A stretch of 64,000 nucleotides of DNA from Puccinia triticina (lineage: Eukaryota > Basidiomycota > Pucciniomycetes > Pucciniales > Pucciniaceae): contig NC_070567.1 in the NCBI RefSeq assembly GCF_026914185.1, forward strand, positions 5,606,001 through 5,670,000. Direction: 5' to 3'. Within the stretch, counting starts at the first letter, position 1; each line of letters starts with the position of its first letter. The notes under the pieces were generated by a model. The model made no database searches. It was not told the origin of the DNA and saw only the letters and a list, made by a program, of their open reading frames with translations. A program made the position numbers and the translations under genes. Positions 30,482-43,325 of the stretch are shown here, in pieces.

Positions 30482-32470
30482 TTACTCTTCCATGCGATCG
30501 TAGGTTCCGTGTTCGCTTCCATGGTCGTCGTCGCCGGATTCCTCTTCGATCAGTCTTCCCGTTCCGCGTTCGTAGACCATACCCATCGCGCCAGCGCCGA
30601 GATGGTTCGAAACAGGCCTGCCGCCAGGGCCGCCGATGGTGCGTTTCTCGTGGACCTCTGTCGAGCGGACAACACAGACAGATAAGTACAATCCTAATCA
30701 GCAACAACGAAGAAAGAGGGGAGAATCGACTGACTTTGGTGGCGCTTGAGATTACTCTGGACGGAGAATGCGCGGTCGCAGCGCATGCATTTGAACGGCT
30801 TCTGGCCGGTATGACTATAGCTATGGATCTTGAGACTGCTGGGGCGGGAGAAGGTTTTGCCGCAGCCGGGTTCCATGCATTGGTAGCGGTGTTGGGGGCC
30901 CAGGGAGGAGACCGAGCTGTTGCTCAAGGGGCCGGTGACGAGTTTGGATAGTGGGTGGATGTCCGGAGAGACTGATTGCTGATGGGGCGAGGGTTCGTAG
31001 GACAGGTTGGCAGACTGTCTGCGGCTGTTGGGCAGACTTTCGTACGATTCGCGACGCGGCTGGGTGGTGTATGCCCGATGGTCGTCTATCGGCTGTTGGT
31101 GCTGAAGAGGAGGGCTGGGAGGTCGGAGAGAGTGGTGAGTGAGTTGCGAGCGAGGCCCGGGGATCCGCTCGGAATGTCGCCGTTGGAGTACATCATCAGT
31201 CATGTGTCTGCCCGTGTGGTGGTGGTGGCTGGAAGTTCCGAGGGATGAGCCGGTTGAGCTGCTGAGCGGAAAAGAGCTAGAGGGGCGATCGGGAGTTGAG
31301 TGGTAGGCATCCTTGCCCACCGGTTGGTGTGAGGGGTGACAGAGATCCCGAACCGAGCGGGCGGGAGGGTTGGAGGAGCTTGGTGATGACAGTGAGGGGC
31401 TGGTTGAGGATGATGATTCAGGACAGCTCGATCGGGGGTTCCTAGGAGCTGGCGGACATGTGAGGGAGGAGACTGAATGGCGGAGATGGGGTGCCGGGGA
31501 GTGGCTGCTGGAAGGCGGAGGCGGGGGTGGGGGGTGGGCGAGGGTGATGGTTGAGCTTCGACGGCGATGGCCATGGTCGTGGGGATGGCTGGAAGATGGG
31601 CTTGCCTGATCGTAGTAGGGTGTGGGCGAGGGATAGCTCTGTTTGACGTCCTGCTGGAAGGGTGGGATGGGAGCGAAGGCCGGCAGTGCATGGGCAACGG
31701 GGTCGGAGGACTGGAGCCGGGCCGAACTGTGATGGGTGTGTGAAGTGCTCAGCGAGGGAGGCTGGGGCCGATCTGTGGGGTTGGGAAGCAAGGGAGCGGG
31801 GTGATTAGCAAGCGGGCGGCGAATTTGTGTGTGCATAAATAAACAGATAAAACAGCAGCAGATAAGCTAGAGCTCGTGCCGGCCAGTAATCGGGGGAGAA
31901 CTCTCCGGACCATCAGAGGAAAAAGGCGTAATACGAGAGACAAATCTACATAGCACGCAAACAAACAGCCCAAGGAGACTTCTTTGAGCCAGCTAGAGAT
32001 GATTGCTGGTGGCAGTGGTATGTTGTATGCGCAACCCCCAAAAGAGGCAATCCGGGGATACAAACTCTCGACTTCCCCTGACTCCGACAGGAATAAGCGA
32101 GCCATGTGATAGTGTGGGCCAGCAAGTGTGAAAGTGTCGATAGACATGGTGTGTGTGTGTGTGTATACCCAAAACACTTACGTTGGCCGGCAAAGTCGAG
32201 AATACTAGCAATCCCAGGAAGGGTCGGTCTGTCGGGCATTTCATGAGCCGGCGGTCTCGAGTGGCTGGCAGGCTGCTGCTGCTGCTGGTGGTGTTGGTTG
32301 TGGTGGTGGATGTGATGGGCGGGGAGGAGCGGGACTGAGGAGAGAGGGGGCTGGCGGAGACAGGACTGGGGATTGTAGTGTGTTTTGTTCTGGCGGGTTC
32401 GGTCGTACTCGTGAGAGTGGTGGGTTGAGACGATGGCGGCGCGAGCGTCTGAGAAGAGTGTGCCGGTCAT
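30482..32470 (-). CDS. C2H2 zinc-finger transcription factor, 3 exons, 500 aa
   Basis: Exons 32470-32182, 31772-30735 and 30657-30482; introns of 409 bp (GTAAGT...CCACAG) and 77 bp (GTCAGT...GACAG). The spliced frame is 1503 nt. A long low-complexity region (His/Gln-, Pro- and Ser-rich) fills about residues 1-390. Two zinc fingers follow at about 393-447: C-x4-C-x12-H-x3-H (finger 1) and C-x2-C-x12-H-x3-H (finger 2). Intron 2 falls between the two His of finger 2, which supports the model. A Gly-rich then acidic tail (EEESGDDDHGSE) ends the protein. Start MTGTLF was chosen; an in-frame ATG 26 codons upstream is possible. Expected nuclear DNA-binding regulator; the linker HTGQKPF is canonical. 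The target is unknown. Intron 1 holds a (GT)n tract near 32150. Confidence 0.88.
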
Positions 32471-35400
32471 GATGGGTGGGGGATATCCTTTTATAAGGGA
32501 ATAGAGAGGAGCCGAGAGCGAGCCAAGAAGGCAGGAGGGGGTGATCACGTGGTGGATACTGCTCTAGCTCTAGCAGGGAGCGGAGTATTTTATTTATTTA
32601 TTCTGGAATGGAATGGATGGGATGGGGTGATTGGTTGTATACGGGGGGATGGGTTGGGATGGGATATGGTGCTGTTTTCTGGGGGGGGGGGTGCTGCTGT
32701 GAGGGTGTAATATTACAGCTGGTGAGGGCAGGATGTATGATTATATGGGCTGCTGGCGATGGGGAGAGGAGAGTCGAGAAATCGATTGGATTTTCAGCTG
32801 ATCAGCCTGTGCGCCCGCGATTCAGAAAAGCAGGAAGCATGTGGGATAGTTTATGCTGATCAATGGCTGGAAGCGTGTGAGGAAGACGGACGAAGATGAG
32901 AGGCCCAAGGCTAAAGATCGTTGTATTGAGCTGGGATGGCTTGGGAGAGTAGCGGTGTACATACAAAAGCCTAAAGTCGACAATACTGTGCTGCAGGCTG
33001 TTTTCGGTAGTCAAAGAGCAGGGGCTGGCGATTAATAAGAGGGTCTCTGGGGAACTCCAGGAGTAGGATGGGCGGAGGGCAGTTACCATGCACGCTTGGG
33101 CAGAGATCGACGCTGAAGGCGGCCAGAGGAGCGAGTGTGCGCCAGGATGGATGGGCTGATCGGGAGCGAGCGGGCAGGTTCCCCGGCTTTTAGCTGGCGG
33201 GGCTGGGAGCAGAAGGCCTTCTAATCGACGAGGCCAATCGGAGGAGGGGGTGACTGGCGACCAGGTCCAGATGTGAGCCCAACCGTGGGAGTCGGATCGA
33301 TGGCGATCTGATGCGAAGGACGCTCCCAGTCGATCTCGAGAGATTGGCGGGTGGTGCCGGTCCGGCGGCCTACGTAACAAGGCGGCGGATGCTGAGCCAG
33401 CCGATCGACCGACCAACAAGTGTTCAACGCCCTCGTCGGTCTTCGCCGCGCGTGCTGATGCCTCTCTTCCTGCGCGGCTCTAGGGCTGAGGAAAGATGGA
33501 GTTGGGAGAAACAGGAGCGAAATTTATTGTAAGAGCCCCAGCGATCATCATCCAGTCGCACAACCGGGAGAGGAGAGCGTTCTTGTCGATGAGCATCACT
33601 GTATCAGGCCTGGCTATCACACGCCCACTGACACCACCCATGGTCTTGACATAAACTGTATCAATTCTAAATACAATCTGGCTCTCTCTCTCTCTTTTTT
33701 TTTTCGGGATCCAGTTATGTATCGTGTACAATATCGATCATGTAGTTATATGTATTTGAAGATCTCTGCAATACATAATACATAGATCCCCAAGGCAAAC
33801 AGTATTAGATACACAAGCACCGAGCTGCACCGAGATTTGGTTGTCCTAGCCTCGGTCCTCATTTGATCTCAATCGAAAAGATTGGCTTTGACTTTGGTTG
33901 GTTAGATGACCCTTTGGTTGGTCCTCTAATCTAAAGATTAAATATTTATTTAGATAATGGTACATAATAAAAGGGGAATCTATGCATACAGCCAGCATTC
34001 TCCTGGGACCTGCGCGCAGCCAGCTCATGGTCGACACTGCCTGAATTGAAAGGTCCATTAAAAGCTTACTTCCTACAAGATACGACAAATGGTTCAACAG
34101 TAACATTTGATCATGCGACCATGGCTTGCTTGACCTCGTATATCGGCCGGTCCTAAACGTTGTGTATTTCTCTCCCGATCAGTTTAATTTACACTGAACA
34201 AATTAAAGCTTGCCTCTTCTATCATCCATGACAATCTCAATCCGAAAAACCTATTTTGTAATGAAACTGCAACCTTGATCAAAAAAAAAAAAAAAGTAAC
34301 TTCGAAGAGTTACATAAAGTCGCCACTGTTGGAGTCTGTTGTAGTACATAAGGATGGCTGTCACCGTCAGCACTCTCACTGTGGCCAGGACGACTGCTGA
34401 AGGACACGGCTCTCGTCTCCCAGTGTGGTGGAGGAGGCATTGGAAAATGATTGACAGAAGTCCGCAGGGGTACTCAATACGTAAAGGATACGATGTCGTA
34501 CACCATTGTATCTGCTCCCAGCCCGAAATGAAACCAGCCTTGGAGACAGTTTTACAGCTGGATGAAGCCCTTGTCGCCGGTCGAGTGGAGCCCGAGCAGG
34601 CACACGGCACACGGAGGGTCATTCTCAAATAAATCGGGTGTGCATGCGCAAGACGGCGCAGCCAGACGATCTCCATCCGCGGCTCGTCTCAGACTCATCG
34701 CCAACGGTCGGGGACCGACAGCGCATTGATCGACACCGTTTGGCTCCTTCATGTCCGCCCATACATACTCCTGGATCAAACAACGGCAACAGCAGCTGTA
34801 GAGCGGACTGGGATCGCGTGAGGTGTCGAGAGATCAAGACCGAGAGGGCGCCCACAAAGCCGGAGACCACTTTCCGGCGCCCTCAGTCGATCGCCCGAGG
34901 ACCAAACAACAACTGATCACACAACACTTGTTTAAAACGTATGAGATCGTGCTTCCCGTGCATGCGCAAAGCCCGGACAAAATGGACCATCACAGGATAT
35001 CCCCATCGCCGGAAGTGACTGGCGAACATGCGCTTCTTCTCATCAAAAGCCCAGCGCTGCGAAGCCCGCTGTTGGCGGTGGTCCGACGTCGATCGCCTCG
35101 GGCGATGCTCCAGACCTGACTGATAAACACACACACACATTGAATGCGAATGTACAAGGGCCCAAACCGACATCACTGCCAGTATAACCCTCGGTCTCGT
35201 CTGGCTGTCGCGTCCAGACTGCACTTCAGACAGCTCTGCGCGGAACTCTCATCCTGGACCGAGAGAAACACCGCCGGGTGGCGAGGCCTCCGGCCTCCGT
35301 TTGAAGGAAAGCATCGTCCGCACCGAAGCAATGCGCAGTGTTTGTCGGTGGGTGTCGGTGCGCTGTTGTGTGGCATCCATCATTTGTATCAGCAAAAAAT

Positions 35401-38067
35401 GAAAAAAATGATTGAATTGCTGTAAATGCGTTTGACTGAACCGCAACCACCCTGCAACTGTTTGATTGGGTTTGTTTACTTTTCTGAACTCTTTTCCTCA
35501 ATGAAGAGATAGGTGGCAAAGAGAGAGACAAATTTGGGGAGGCATGGCAGCAGGTTTTGGGGACATGGTGCTGGACAGGGTCAAGGTTGGGGAAAAGCCC
35601 ACACGGGCTCTAATTGCAGGACAGCAAAGGAGATAAGACTGTAACAAAGGTATGGTCAAGAAAATGAATGAGAGCATTCCAAATTCAGAAAACCAAGAAG
35701 AAAGACGGGAAAGAGGAGGCTTCAGGTATGAGTATAAGAGAAGCCAAAAGTCCAACTCACAAACACGGTCCAAGTAGTAGGCAGAATCCAGCTGGGGACA
35801 TCTTCAAGGGGAGTATTGCCAGAGTGCTAGTCTGCTGGAGTTTCAACAGATCTTACCAACATCACCTGATACTTATTCACCTTAAAATTTACATGTTGCA
35901 TGAATCTCATACTAAACATACCTTCCCTGCAATAAATATACTTCTACACTTATGAGGTGTGTATGCTTTTGCTTCCAAAAAGGGCCATTCTCAGGTCTCT
36001 GGTGCGGAGCATTTGAAATTTTAGTGTGGCTAAAATCAATGTTAGTATTCATGTATTTCAGCTCTTGGGTTTTTTTTCATTTCTCCATCATTACCATACA
36101 TTCCTAGTCACTAAGAGAATAGCTTTATATATTGACAATTCTTTTTCATCAGATTTGTTCCTCTATTTACAGTTTGAGTTTGTTGATCCAGAAATACAAA
36201 CTCATTGAGTCTTTGACTCTTTTAATCATCTGTTCACAAACAACCCATGCATTTTGGTTACCCACACGTGCAGGGAGGCTCAAAGTTCATGTTGACATCA
36301 TGTATTTTCTGCTCATTCAAGATTTGATCTCATAATTCTCAAATGGTTGAAATCCCGGTGTTCATTAGCATGCTGCTCTGTCTCCTTACCACAACCCTGT
36401 TCTAACAAGTTTGCTTATTGTAGATGGAGAGATTGAGCATGGAATACGGGAATTAGGATACTGTTGAGCCATCTGATCAGTGCTCTTGATGGCAGAATTG
36501 GGTTTCTCAACCATTTGGCCCGTTGGCCCCTTGATCTTGCATTGAATGGAGGACTTGTCGTCAAGTCTGGGAGCCCCCCAGATCTCATTTTCCACACCCA
36601 AACCCTTGATCTTCAGTAAAAAGGAAAATGTTTCCCTAAGCCTGTAGTTCATTGCTTTCATGTGCACTGTTTGTTGTTTTGGTTGGTGTCTTAATTTAGG
36701 AGCTAGAGGGGCATCTAGAAATGTCTAAATGCCCAAGGGAAGTCACCCAATATCGGTGTACAGCCCGAGCGACGAAGATGTGCATACCCATGGCGCCAAG
36801 AGGCATGATCATTATCTGGGAATCGGAATTCGCTCCGAATCGGATTTTGCTCAACGCGATTTCGTATGTTATAATAGTGAACTTATTTACATAAAGCCAG
36901 CGTGGATCAGGCTTCGTGATGGTCATGCCATCGGGGCACAGTGTAGTAGTGGAACGTTATTCATTGTTTCCTGCCTATGTACATGTCACGGACGGGCCTA
37001 CGGTGGTCTGACAACGATGTGCTTGGTCTTCGTCCCACCTGATTCCTGGTTGATATCACAGCCCTGAAGATCCAATGGTCGATCAAACAGTGGAGCTGGG
37101 TTTTAGGTAAACCATGCAAATAGTCTCTTCAACCTTGGATAAGAGAATATCCACAACTTTGTGAATAGCTGGATACATCAAGCACATTGAGGGTTTTCTT
37201 TCTCTGTCTCGGACGGCCCGCGGCCGTTGGCATTCAGAATTTCAGATCAGGAGTTGGAGCGCACACACACACACACTCGGCCGGATAGCTTGTAGATTCA
37301 AAAATGCTATAGGAGGGTGTCACATGTGGGAGGAGTCAGAGTGGGATGATCGCTGAACGACTACGAGCGTCGAGATCTGCGGAGCTGGTTGCTGACTGGC
37401 TGGAGCCTGAGAGGGGGGAGTTAAGCAGGGGCGTCGAGTGTGTTCGCCCATGTCAATGACGACCACTGTCAATCCTGGGGTCATCGCAGGTCATCGCTGG
37501 GCTTTAGAGAGGCCCGGGCGGCGAAGGCCAAGCAAGAATCTCAGATAAAGATCGACGGTGGATCGATCCGCCAGCCCAGCCCGGATCGGTAAAATCCGCA
37601 GAACATGGATGATGATGACTGTCATCAGTTTTGGTGATCGTCATCGAGGCTTCGCCTGGAGAATGTTTCTCCCCCAATAAAGTTAGCGTGACTCCTGCGA
37701 AGTGATCCATGCATATGTATGTATCACCCGATATCCCGGTCATATGCTCCTCGCGAAGACCGTGATCTGAACTGTTCGTCTTTTCTTTTTTAAAGTTTTC
37801 CGACCGAGTCATACAGAACTGCGTCATGGTGTGCACCAGAGTTCCAAACTTCCAATCTCACCCAGAGCCTCCGAACTTCCGATAAATCCATACCAAGTTC
37901 AATATCCATTACATACAGCACTCGGCAAGAGCACTGCGTTCACACCACAAGCCAGCACCTTGGTTGATTGCCCACGATGTTACACCACCAAAAACACCCC
38001 TCCTCCCACAAACAAGTCACTCAAGCTTACAACATCTGCAGGGACATACATAAATTAACGAAATATT
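32471..38067. other. Long intergenic region, upstream of the C2H2 gene; no gene recognised
   Basis: Many short overlapping frames, none with a family motif or convincing splice structure. Seen: G-run near 32682, CT tract near 33683, A-run near 34280, CA tracts near 35131 and 37261. 32471-33500 is presumably the promoter of the zinc-finger gene. A lineage-specific or non-coding transcript cannot be excluded. Confidence 0.4.
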
Positions 38068-38223
38068 GGAGGACTTCCCTTTTCAGAATACCAGTTAGAT
38101 GTTATTTTCTATTTCTATCTTCTATTTTCCCAGAGGAGCAACATGCGGTTTCTATGCTAAGAAATAGAAAACAGAAATAGAAAGTACAAAATAGCCTGCT
38201 TTCTAAGTTGGCGGAAGTCCTCC
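38068..38223. mobile_element. MITE, GGAGGACTTCC family, copy 2
   Basis: 156 bp, ends GGAGGACTTCC / GGAAGTCCTCC, flanked by ATT on both sides (38065-38067, 38224-38226). The interior contains an inverted pair of tctatttct/agaaataga-like blocks. It differs internally from copies 1 and 3. Confidence 0.8.
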
Positions 38224-38742
38224 ATTTAGCTCCATTTGTGTACCCAACCAAAGTCAGCCAGTAGAAGGGGATGTATGTCTTAATCAAGTTTCCGAATTTA
38301 ATTACTGATCAAATCGACGTAAATAACTTGCCAGAACATGCCTAATTGGGGCAATTGATCAATCCTCCTGCGCCTCGAATTATCAGGTCCAAAAGAGGAA
38401 CCAAAGATTCTAGAATTTTGGTGGTAAACCATAGGATCTGTTTTTCTACATGTGAAGTTGACTTCCGCAAGTATCTTTTCATCGATGAGGAGCCGGTCTG
38501 GAAATCACTTGTATATTCAATTAGTCAGTACATATTACTCGAGCCTATCTTGATCAAAACGAGAGGCTCTAGGTACATCGTCTGCTTCCGTAACAAAAAG
38601 GAGGAGAAAAAAAACACCAGGAGGACATGATAAGGTTGGGCGAGGCTGTGGAAAAGGGGGAGGGCGAGAATATAAATACATAAATACAAGCAAAGGAATA
38701 GAAGTACATTGATGCAGCGGAGGATGAGACGGGTGAAGAGGA
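38224..38742. other. 3' flank of the PQ-loop gene
   Basis: No gene seen. A/T-rich, presumably the 3' UTR and terminator side of the minus-strand PQ-loop gene. Confidence 0.4.
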
Positions 38743-40147
38743 TTAAGCAAGAGAAGTAGAAGAACGAGAGGAGATCAAAGGACGGGTGTCGGGGTCGGGA
38801 TCCAAGCAAGGGTGATTCGTAGATGGAGATCGTAGGGGAGGACTAGGATTGATGACATTACTACAAGTGATTGAGGGTGAGGAGGGAGGGGGGGAGCGTG
38901 TTCTATGGATGGATGAACAAGTGTCGGGAGGAGGACGATAGAGTCTGCTCTGGATGAAGATGGTCAAGTCGAAGCAGAGCGTGCCGGCGGAGCCGATCAG
39001 ATAGGGCACGGACTCGTTGAGGTAGTCGAGCTTCTGGCCACCCGGCTTCTGGCCAGGGGGGTGGCTGAGCAGGATCTGGGGCGAGCTGAGGATGCTGAGG
39101 ACGTAGGTCAGGTTGCCCAGGAAGGCCAAGACAAAGAGCAGGATCGAGAGGCCTTCGACCGATTTCCGGCTGTAGTTCTTCATGATCTGCGGGATGCGGG
39201 AGGTCAGATATAGGAATGCACAGAGCCAGGCCGACAGTCTGCCGATCGTCTGCTTCATCGATTCTTTCGTTCCCTGATCATCTATCACCTTGATCTCCGC
39301 CAGCTCATCCTGCGCCTTAAGCTTTCCTAGAGGAGGCCTGGATGGGTGACTAAGATCCCGATCTTGAGTCGGATTATGTGCTTCAAAGCTTGGGGTTGGA
39401 TGGGCGTGATTTGTCCATGGCCGAGTGAGAGAGTTTTTAGATTTGTGAGCGAGGAATGAGGATGATGAGTGGTGGCTGGTGATCTGAAAGGCGACAAAGG
39501 CAAAGACCACCAGGAAGAGGAATGCTTTCAGATTACAACATCGTAGTACTCTCGTAAATCTCGAAGGAGAATAGCAGGGCGGGTTCGATGGATTGTTGGC
39601 GGGTAGATTGGATGGAAGTGGGGTCCCTGAGTGAAGTGGTTGAGGGAAGGCAGCTTTCGGGGTTTGATGCGGTTGTGGATGGGGATGAGAAGCGAGATCT
39701 AGGCCGAGTTTACTGTGAGTCGGGGTTCTTTCGATGTCGATTGGATTGCTCGGATGTGTTTCTGAGATAGGAGTGTAGTGATGGGTCTGGTTGTCGATAG
39801 CTTGAGAGGATGGGGGCTGTGCTCGCGAGTAGAGCGCGAACTGGGCGATGAGGACGAGATCGATGAAGTTGAAGTAGATGGCCAGGTTGCGCTGGAAGGC
39901 GAGCTGGTTGGTGAGCAGACAGCCGACCAGATTCGTCACATCGCCCGAGAGCCAGTTGAGCAGGAAGGGCAGCGAGAGGCCGGCGACCGATTTGTGCTGG
40001 TAGTTCGTCCAGATCTGCGGCAGCTGGGCGAAGAACCAGCACAGCTGGGACAGGTCGCCTGGAGTGGGACAGGGGGGGAAGTCAGTTCCCGCCGAGACAA
40101 GATGGCCAAGCGCGAGCTTACATACCCAGGAGATCAGAGACCAGCAT
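38743..40147 (-). CDS. PQ-loop repeat membrane transporter (Ypq/PQLC2-like), 445 aa
   Basis: Two exons: a 22-nt first exon (40147-40126, encoding MLVSDLL) and 40058-38743, with a 67-bp intron (GTATGT...TCCAG). Total 1338 nt. Two PQ-loop repeats are clear: FFAQLPQIWTNYQHKSVAGLS near residues 17-37 and TSRIPQIMKNYSRKSVEGLS near 310, each followed by hydrophobic helices (LPFLLNWLSGDVTNL; ILLFVLAFLGNLTYV). A long polar Pro/His/Ser-rich loop of about 190 residues separates them, with a hydrophobic segment AFLFLVVFAFVAF in it, and a Pro/Ser-rich tail ends the protein. Family members export cationic amino acids or cystine from vacuole/lysosome; the substrate here is inferred only. The intron was chosen because it brings an ATG directly in front of the first PQ-loop. 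Confidence 0.88.
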
Positions 40148-40638
40148 TCTGGGAGGGGATGTGTTCTTCTGGGCTGCAGTCGGGGTTCGAACTGTGCGAA
40201 TGTCGAGGTTCGGAGTCTGTGTCCCTGTGCACACAGCACTCGGGCTGGCCTGCACTGGCGCATCGTGTCACGCAGCTGGAGTCGGCTCACCTGACGCGCC
40301 CCGGCGATAATCATCATCCGCCCGGCGCGTCACTCATATTCTAACTCCCTCTGCTTATGAATTGGCTTATCGCTGCAAAGAAAATAAAAAAACCAGCGGG
40401 GCTTGCCGATTGCTGCCCGTATGAGTGTAACAATTCGACTGTTGTACATAAATATTAGATGTAGAAAGACTACTCGGAGAATTCAGGATAAACCCTTCTT
40501 TCATTCAATTTTAACCATTCAGGGAAATGTCATCAAGATACATAACATCCTGATGTGTGCCACTGCGCCTCCGGGCTTGCCGTGCCAGAAGCGCACAGCC
40601 ACACTTTCTGCTTCTGACCGGAACAATCTTTGAGCAGA
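40148..40638. other. Duplicated upstream segment (PQ-loop 5' flank / peptide cluster unit 1)
   Basis: 40140-40420 resembles 47200-47450 (shared ggattggcttatcgc-like end, ctggcctgc, tgtgtcacg). 40440-40638 resembles 48900-48990 plus 49600-49690 (aaacccttctttc, cgcctccgggcttgccgt, ggaacaatctttgag). This is the start of the first of three paralogous units and lies between the divergent PQ-loop gene and peptide gene 1. Confidence 0.65.
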
Positions 40639-42870
40639 CACTATGAAAAAAACTCAAGAAACTGGTGTCAGTTGACATGCAGCATACTTGAGTTCAGTCT
40701 CCCTTACAACAAGCTTCATACAAAATGAATCCCAGGGTGGTGCACCCTGGAATATTTGGAATTTACTCAACGGTTCAGGCTAAGCAGTATGTTGAGACTC
40801 TGCTTAGCCACACTAACTTTGGAGATGCTCAGCTGGTACAGCAGTGGCACCTAAGTACATACATTACCAGTGCCCTTGTCAACTGGGAGGCATCCCTCCA
40901 GCTAACACACAAGGCCTTAAGCTTGACATACACCCGGGAGAGATCCCTCCTGGACAACTGCTTCATACACCAGTTGTCCAGGAGGAATCCCTCCCAGACA
41001 ACAGATACATACAACATCCATACAGCAGTCGCCCAGGAAGGATCTCTCCCGGACAACTGCTTCATACACCAGTTGTCCGGGAGGAATCCCTCCCGGACGA
41101 CAGATACATGCAAGAGTCACCCGGGAGGGATCTCTCCTGGCCGACTGCTTTGTACACCAGTTGTCCAGGAGGGATCCCTCCCAAACAACGGCCCCATACA
41201 ACAGTTGCCTCGGAGGGATCCCTCCCGGACGACTGCTTCATACACCAGTTGTCCGGGAGGAATCCTTCCCGGACAACAGATACATACAAGAGTCGCCCGG
41301 GAGAGATCCCTCCTGGCCAAATGCTTCATACACCCGCTGTCCGGGAGGGATCCCTCCCGAGCAACGGCCCCATACAGCAGTCGCCCGGGAGGGATCCATC
41401 CCGGTTGACAGATACATGCAAGAGTCTCCCGGGAGGGATCCCTCTTGAACCACTGTTTGATGAAGCAGTTGGCCAGGAGGGATCCCTCCCGGGCGACTCT
41501 TGTATGTATCTGTCGTCCAGGAGGGATTCCTCCCAGACAGCTGGTGTATGAAGCAGCCGTCCGGGAGGGATCCCTCCCGGGCGACTGTTGTATGGGGCCG
41601 TTGTTCGGGAGGGATCCCTCCTGGACGACTGGTGTATGAAGCAGTCGGCCAGGAGGGATCCCTCCCGGGCGACTGTTGTATGGGGCCATTGTTTGGGAGG
41701 GATCCCTCCTGGACGACTGGTGTATGAAGCAGTCGGCCAGGAGGGATCCCTCCCGGGCGACTCTTGCATGTATCTGTTGTCCGGGAGGGATTCCTCCCGG
41801 ACAACTGGTGTATGAAGCAGTTGTCCGGGAGGGATTCCTCCCGGACAACTGGTGTATGAAGCAGTTGTCCGGGAGGGATCCCTCCCGGGCAACTGTTGTA
41901 TGGGGCTGTTGTTTGGGAGGGATCCCTCCTGGACAACTGGTGTATGAAGCAGTCAGCCAGGAGGGATCCCTCCCGGGCAACTCTTGCATGTATCTGTCGT
42001 CCGGGAGGGATTCCTCCCGGACAACTGGTGTATGAAGCAGTCGGCCAGGAGGGATCCCTCCCGGGCAACTGTTGTATGGGGCTGTTGTTTGGGAGGGATC
42101 CCTCCTGGACGACTGGTGTATAAGCAGTTGGCCAGGAGGGATCCCTCCGGGGTGACTCTTGCATGTATCTGTTGTCCGGGAAGGATTCCTCCCGGACAAC
42201 TGGTGTATGAAGCAGTTGGCCGGGAGGTATCCCTCCTGGGCAACTGTTGTATGGGGCCGTTGATTGGGAGGGATCCCTCCCGGACGACATTTGTATGAAG
42301 CAGTTGTCTGGCAGGTGACAACTGTTATGCAAGGCCATTGTCCTGGAGGGATCTCTCCCGGGCAACTGTTGGAGGGATTCCGCCCGGTCGACTGTTGTGT
42401 TACGTTGTCGACCGGGAGGGAGTCCTCCCAGGCAAGACAGTTGCATATAGCTGTCAACCGGGAGGTATTCCGCCCGGTCGACTGTGGTGTTGCGTTGTTG
42501 ACCAGGGGCAGGAGGGATTGCTCCCGGTTGTGTTATGTTGTTGACCGGGAGGAATCCCTATTCCTCCTGGTCCACGTGGGTGAGCGCATGTGGCCTTTTC
42601 TGTTGGAGGGAGGGATGCCTCCCGCTTGAAAGGGTGCTTGTATGTATTCTGCTGTGCCAGCTGAGCAGCTCAAAATGAACTGTGCACAAAGTTAGTGTGG
42701 TGGCTGGTGTGGTTAAGCAGAGTCTGAACATACTGCTTAGCCTGAGCTAATCCATAAAAATACATGGAATCAACCAGGAATAAAGCTGGACAAACTCAGG
42801 AATGTGGCATTGTATCAGCCCAGATCTGGCATGTCAACTGACACCAGTTTCTCAAGTTTTTTTCATAGTG
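40639..42870. mobile_element. CACTA-like non-autonomous element with dyad satellite, TSD AGA
   Basis: 2232 bp. Ends CACTATGAAAAAAACTCAAG and the exact inverted CTTGAGTTTTTTTCATAGTG family pattern, extending over about 40 bp (GAAACTGGTGTCAGTTGACATG). AGA is duplicated (40636-40638, 42871-42873). Subterminal inverted blocks (aggctaagcagtatgtt ... gcttagccacactaac) follow. The interior is almost all minisatellite and there is no transposase. It splits the conserved upstream block of peptide gene 1; the paralogous units at 47700 and 49680 lack it. CACTA ends with a 3-bp duplication fit the CMC/EnSpm superfamily. Confidence 0.9.
40929..42640. repeat. Large dyad minisatellite, about 44-bp unit, head-to-head halves
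   Basis: Dozens of units centred on CCGGGAGGGATCCCTCCCGG and variants, with linkers such as gcttcatacacca or tgtatgaagc. Linkers to the left of about 41450 run in the opposite orientation to those on the right, so the array is itself one large inverted repeat. Frames stay open across it on both strands (up to 446 codons, repeated GIPPG), which is an artefact of repetition. Confidence 0.9.
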
Positions 42871-43325
42871 AGAAATATCCAAATTGTACGTGCACCAAGA
42901 ACTATTTACCCATACATACAACCAAAGGATAAGCTGAGGACGTGACGGGCATCCGCGTGGAGGCGGCCTGTAGTGCTTTCCACATAAAAGTCCTTTGTCG
43001 CTGACTCGGGGGCTCCATCCCAAGCTCCCAAGCTCCAATCCATCACAATCTATAACCAAATCAATCCAAGATCATTGCGCTCATCAACTCAAACACTACT
43101 TCCCTTTATTTCGCTCGTATCGTCTGCTTAACTTATTTGGCTAGGTTTGTTCCCCTCTATGCCCTTCTGATCAGCTTATAAAAGCCTTGGCTCATACTTT
43201 GTAATCTTTCCTTAGGTTTGTCGCAACTTGATCTCATTGCCGTTTTGCAAAGACTTCTGTCCTGACGGAACGCTTGCAAATCGCTCATGCCGGCTTCCCC
43301 TCTTTTTTTAGTCTGATCCTCTAGA
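42871..43325 (+). promoter_or_regulatory. Conserved upstream block and leader of peptide gene 1
   Basis: Shares with 47700-48346 and 49680-50098 the strings gacgtgacgggcatccgcg, ctgactcgg, ctaggtttgttcc, atgcccttctgat and gattctc before the ATG. A TATA-like cttataaaagc lies at about 43175. The distal part of the block is cut off by the CACTA-like element ending at 42870. Confidence 0.6.

Noticed and set aside
30694..31836. C2H2 protein starting at MHTQIRRPL and ending SFFVVAD
   Set aside because: Both ends are intron read-through; splicing to 32470-32182 and 30657-30482 completes the second zinc finger and restores a consistent frame.
34251..35230. Several overlapping frames upstream of the C2H2 gene
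   Set aside because: Both strands open to similar lengths, no motifs and no intron signals joining them.
41117..42457. Long minus-strand frames (446 and 402 codons) and several plus-strand frames with repeated GIPPG motifs
   Set aside because: They are six-frame-open artefacts of the palindromic minisatellite within a CACTA-like element; no start context, no splice sites, no family.
40929..42640. CRISPR-like array of palindromic repeats
   Set aside because: The spacers are themselves repeated in both orientations, the context is a eukaryotic transposon, and there are no cas genes.
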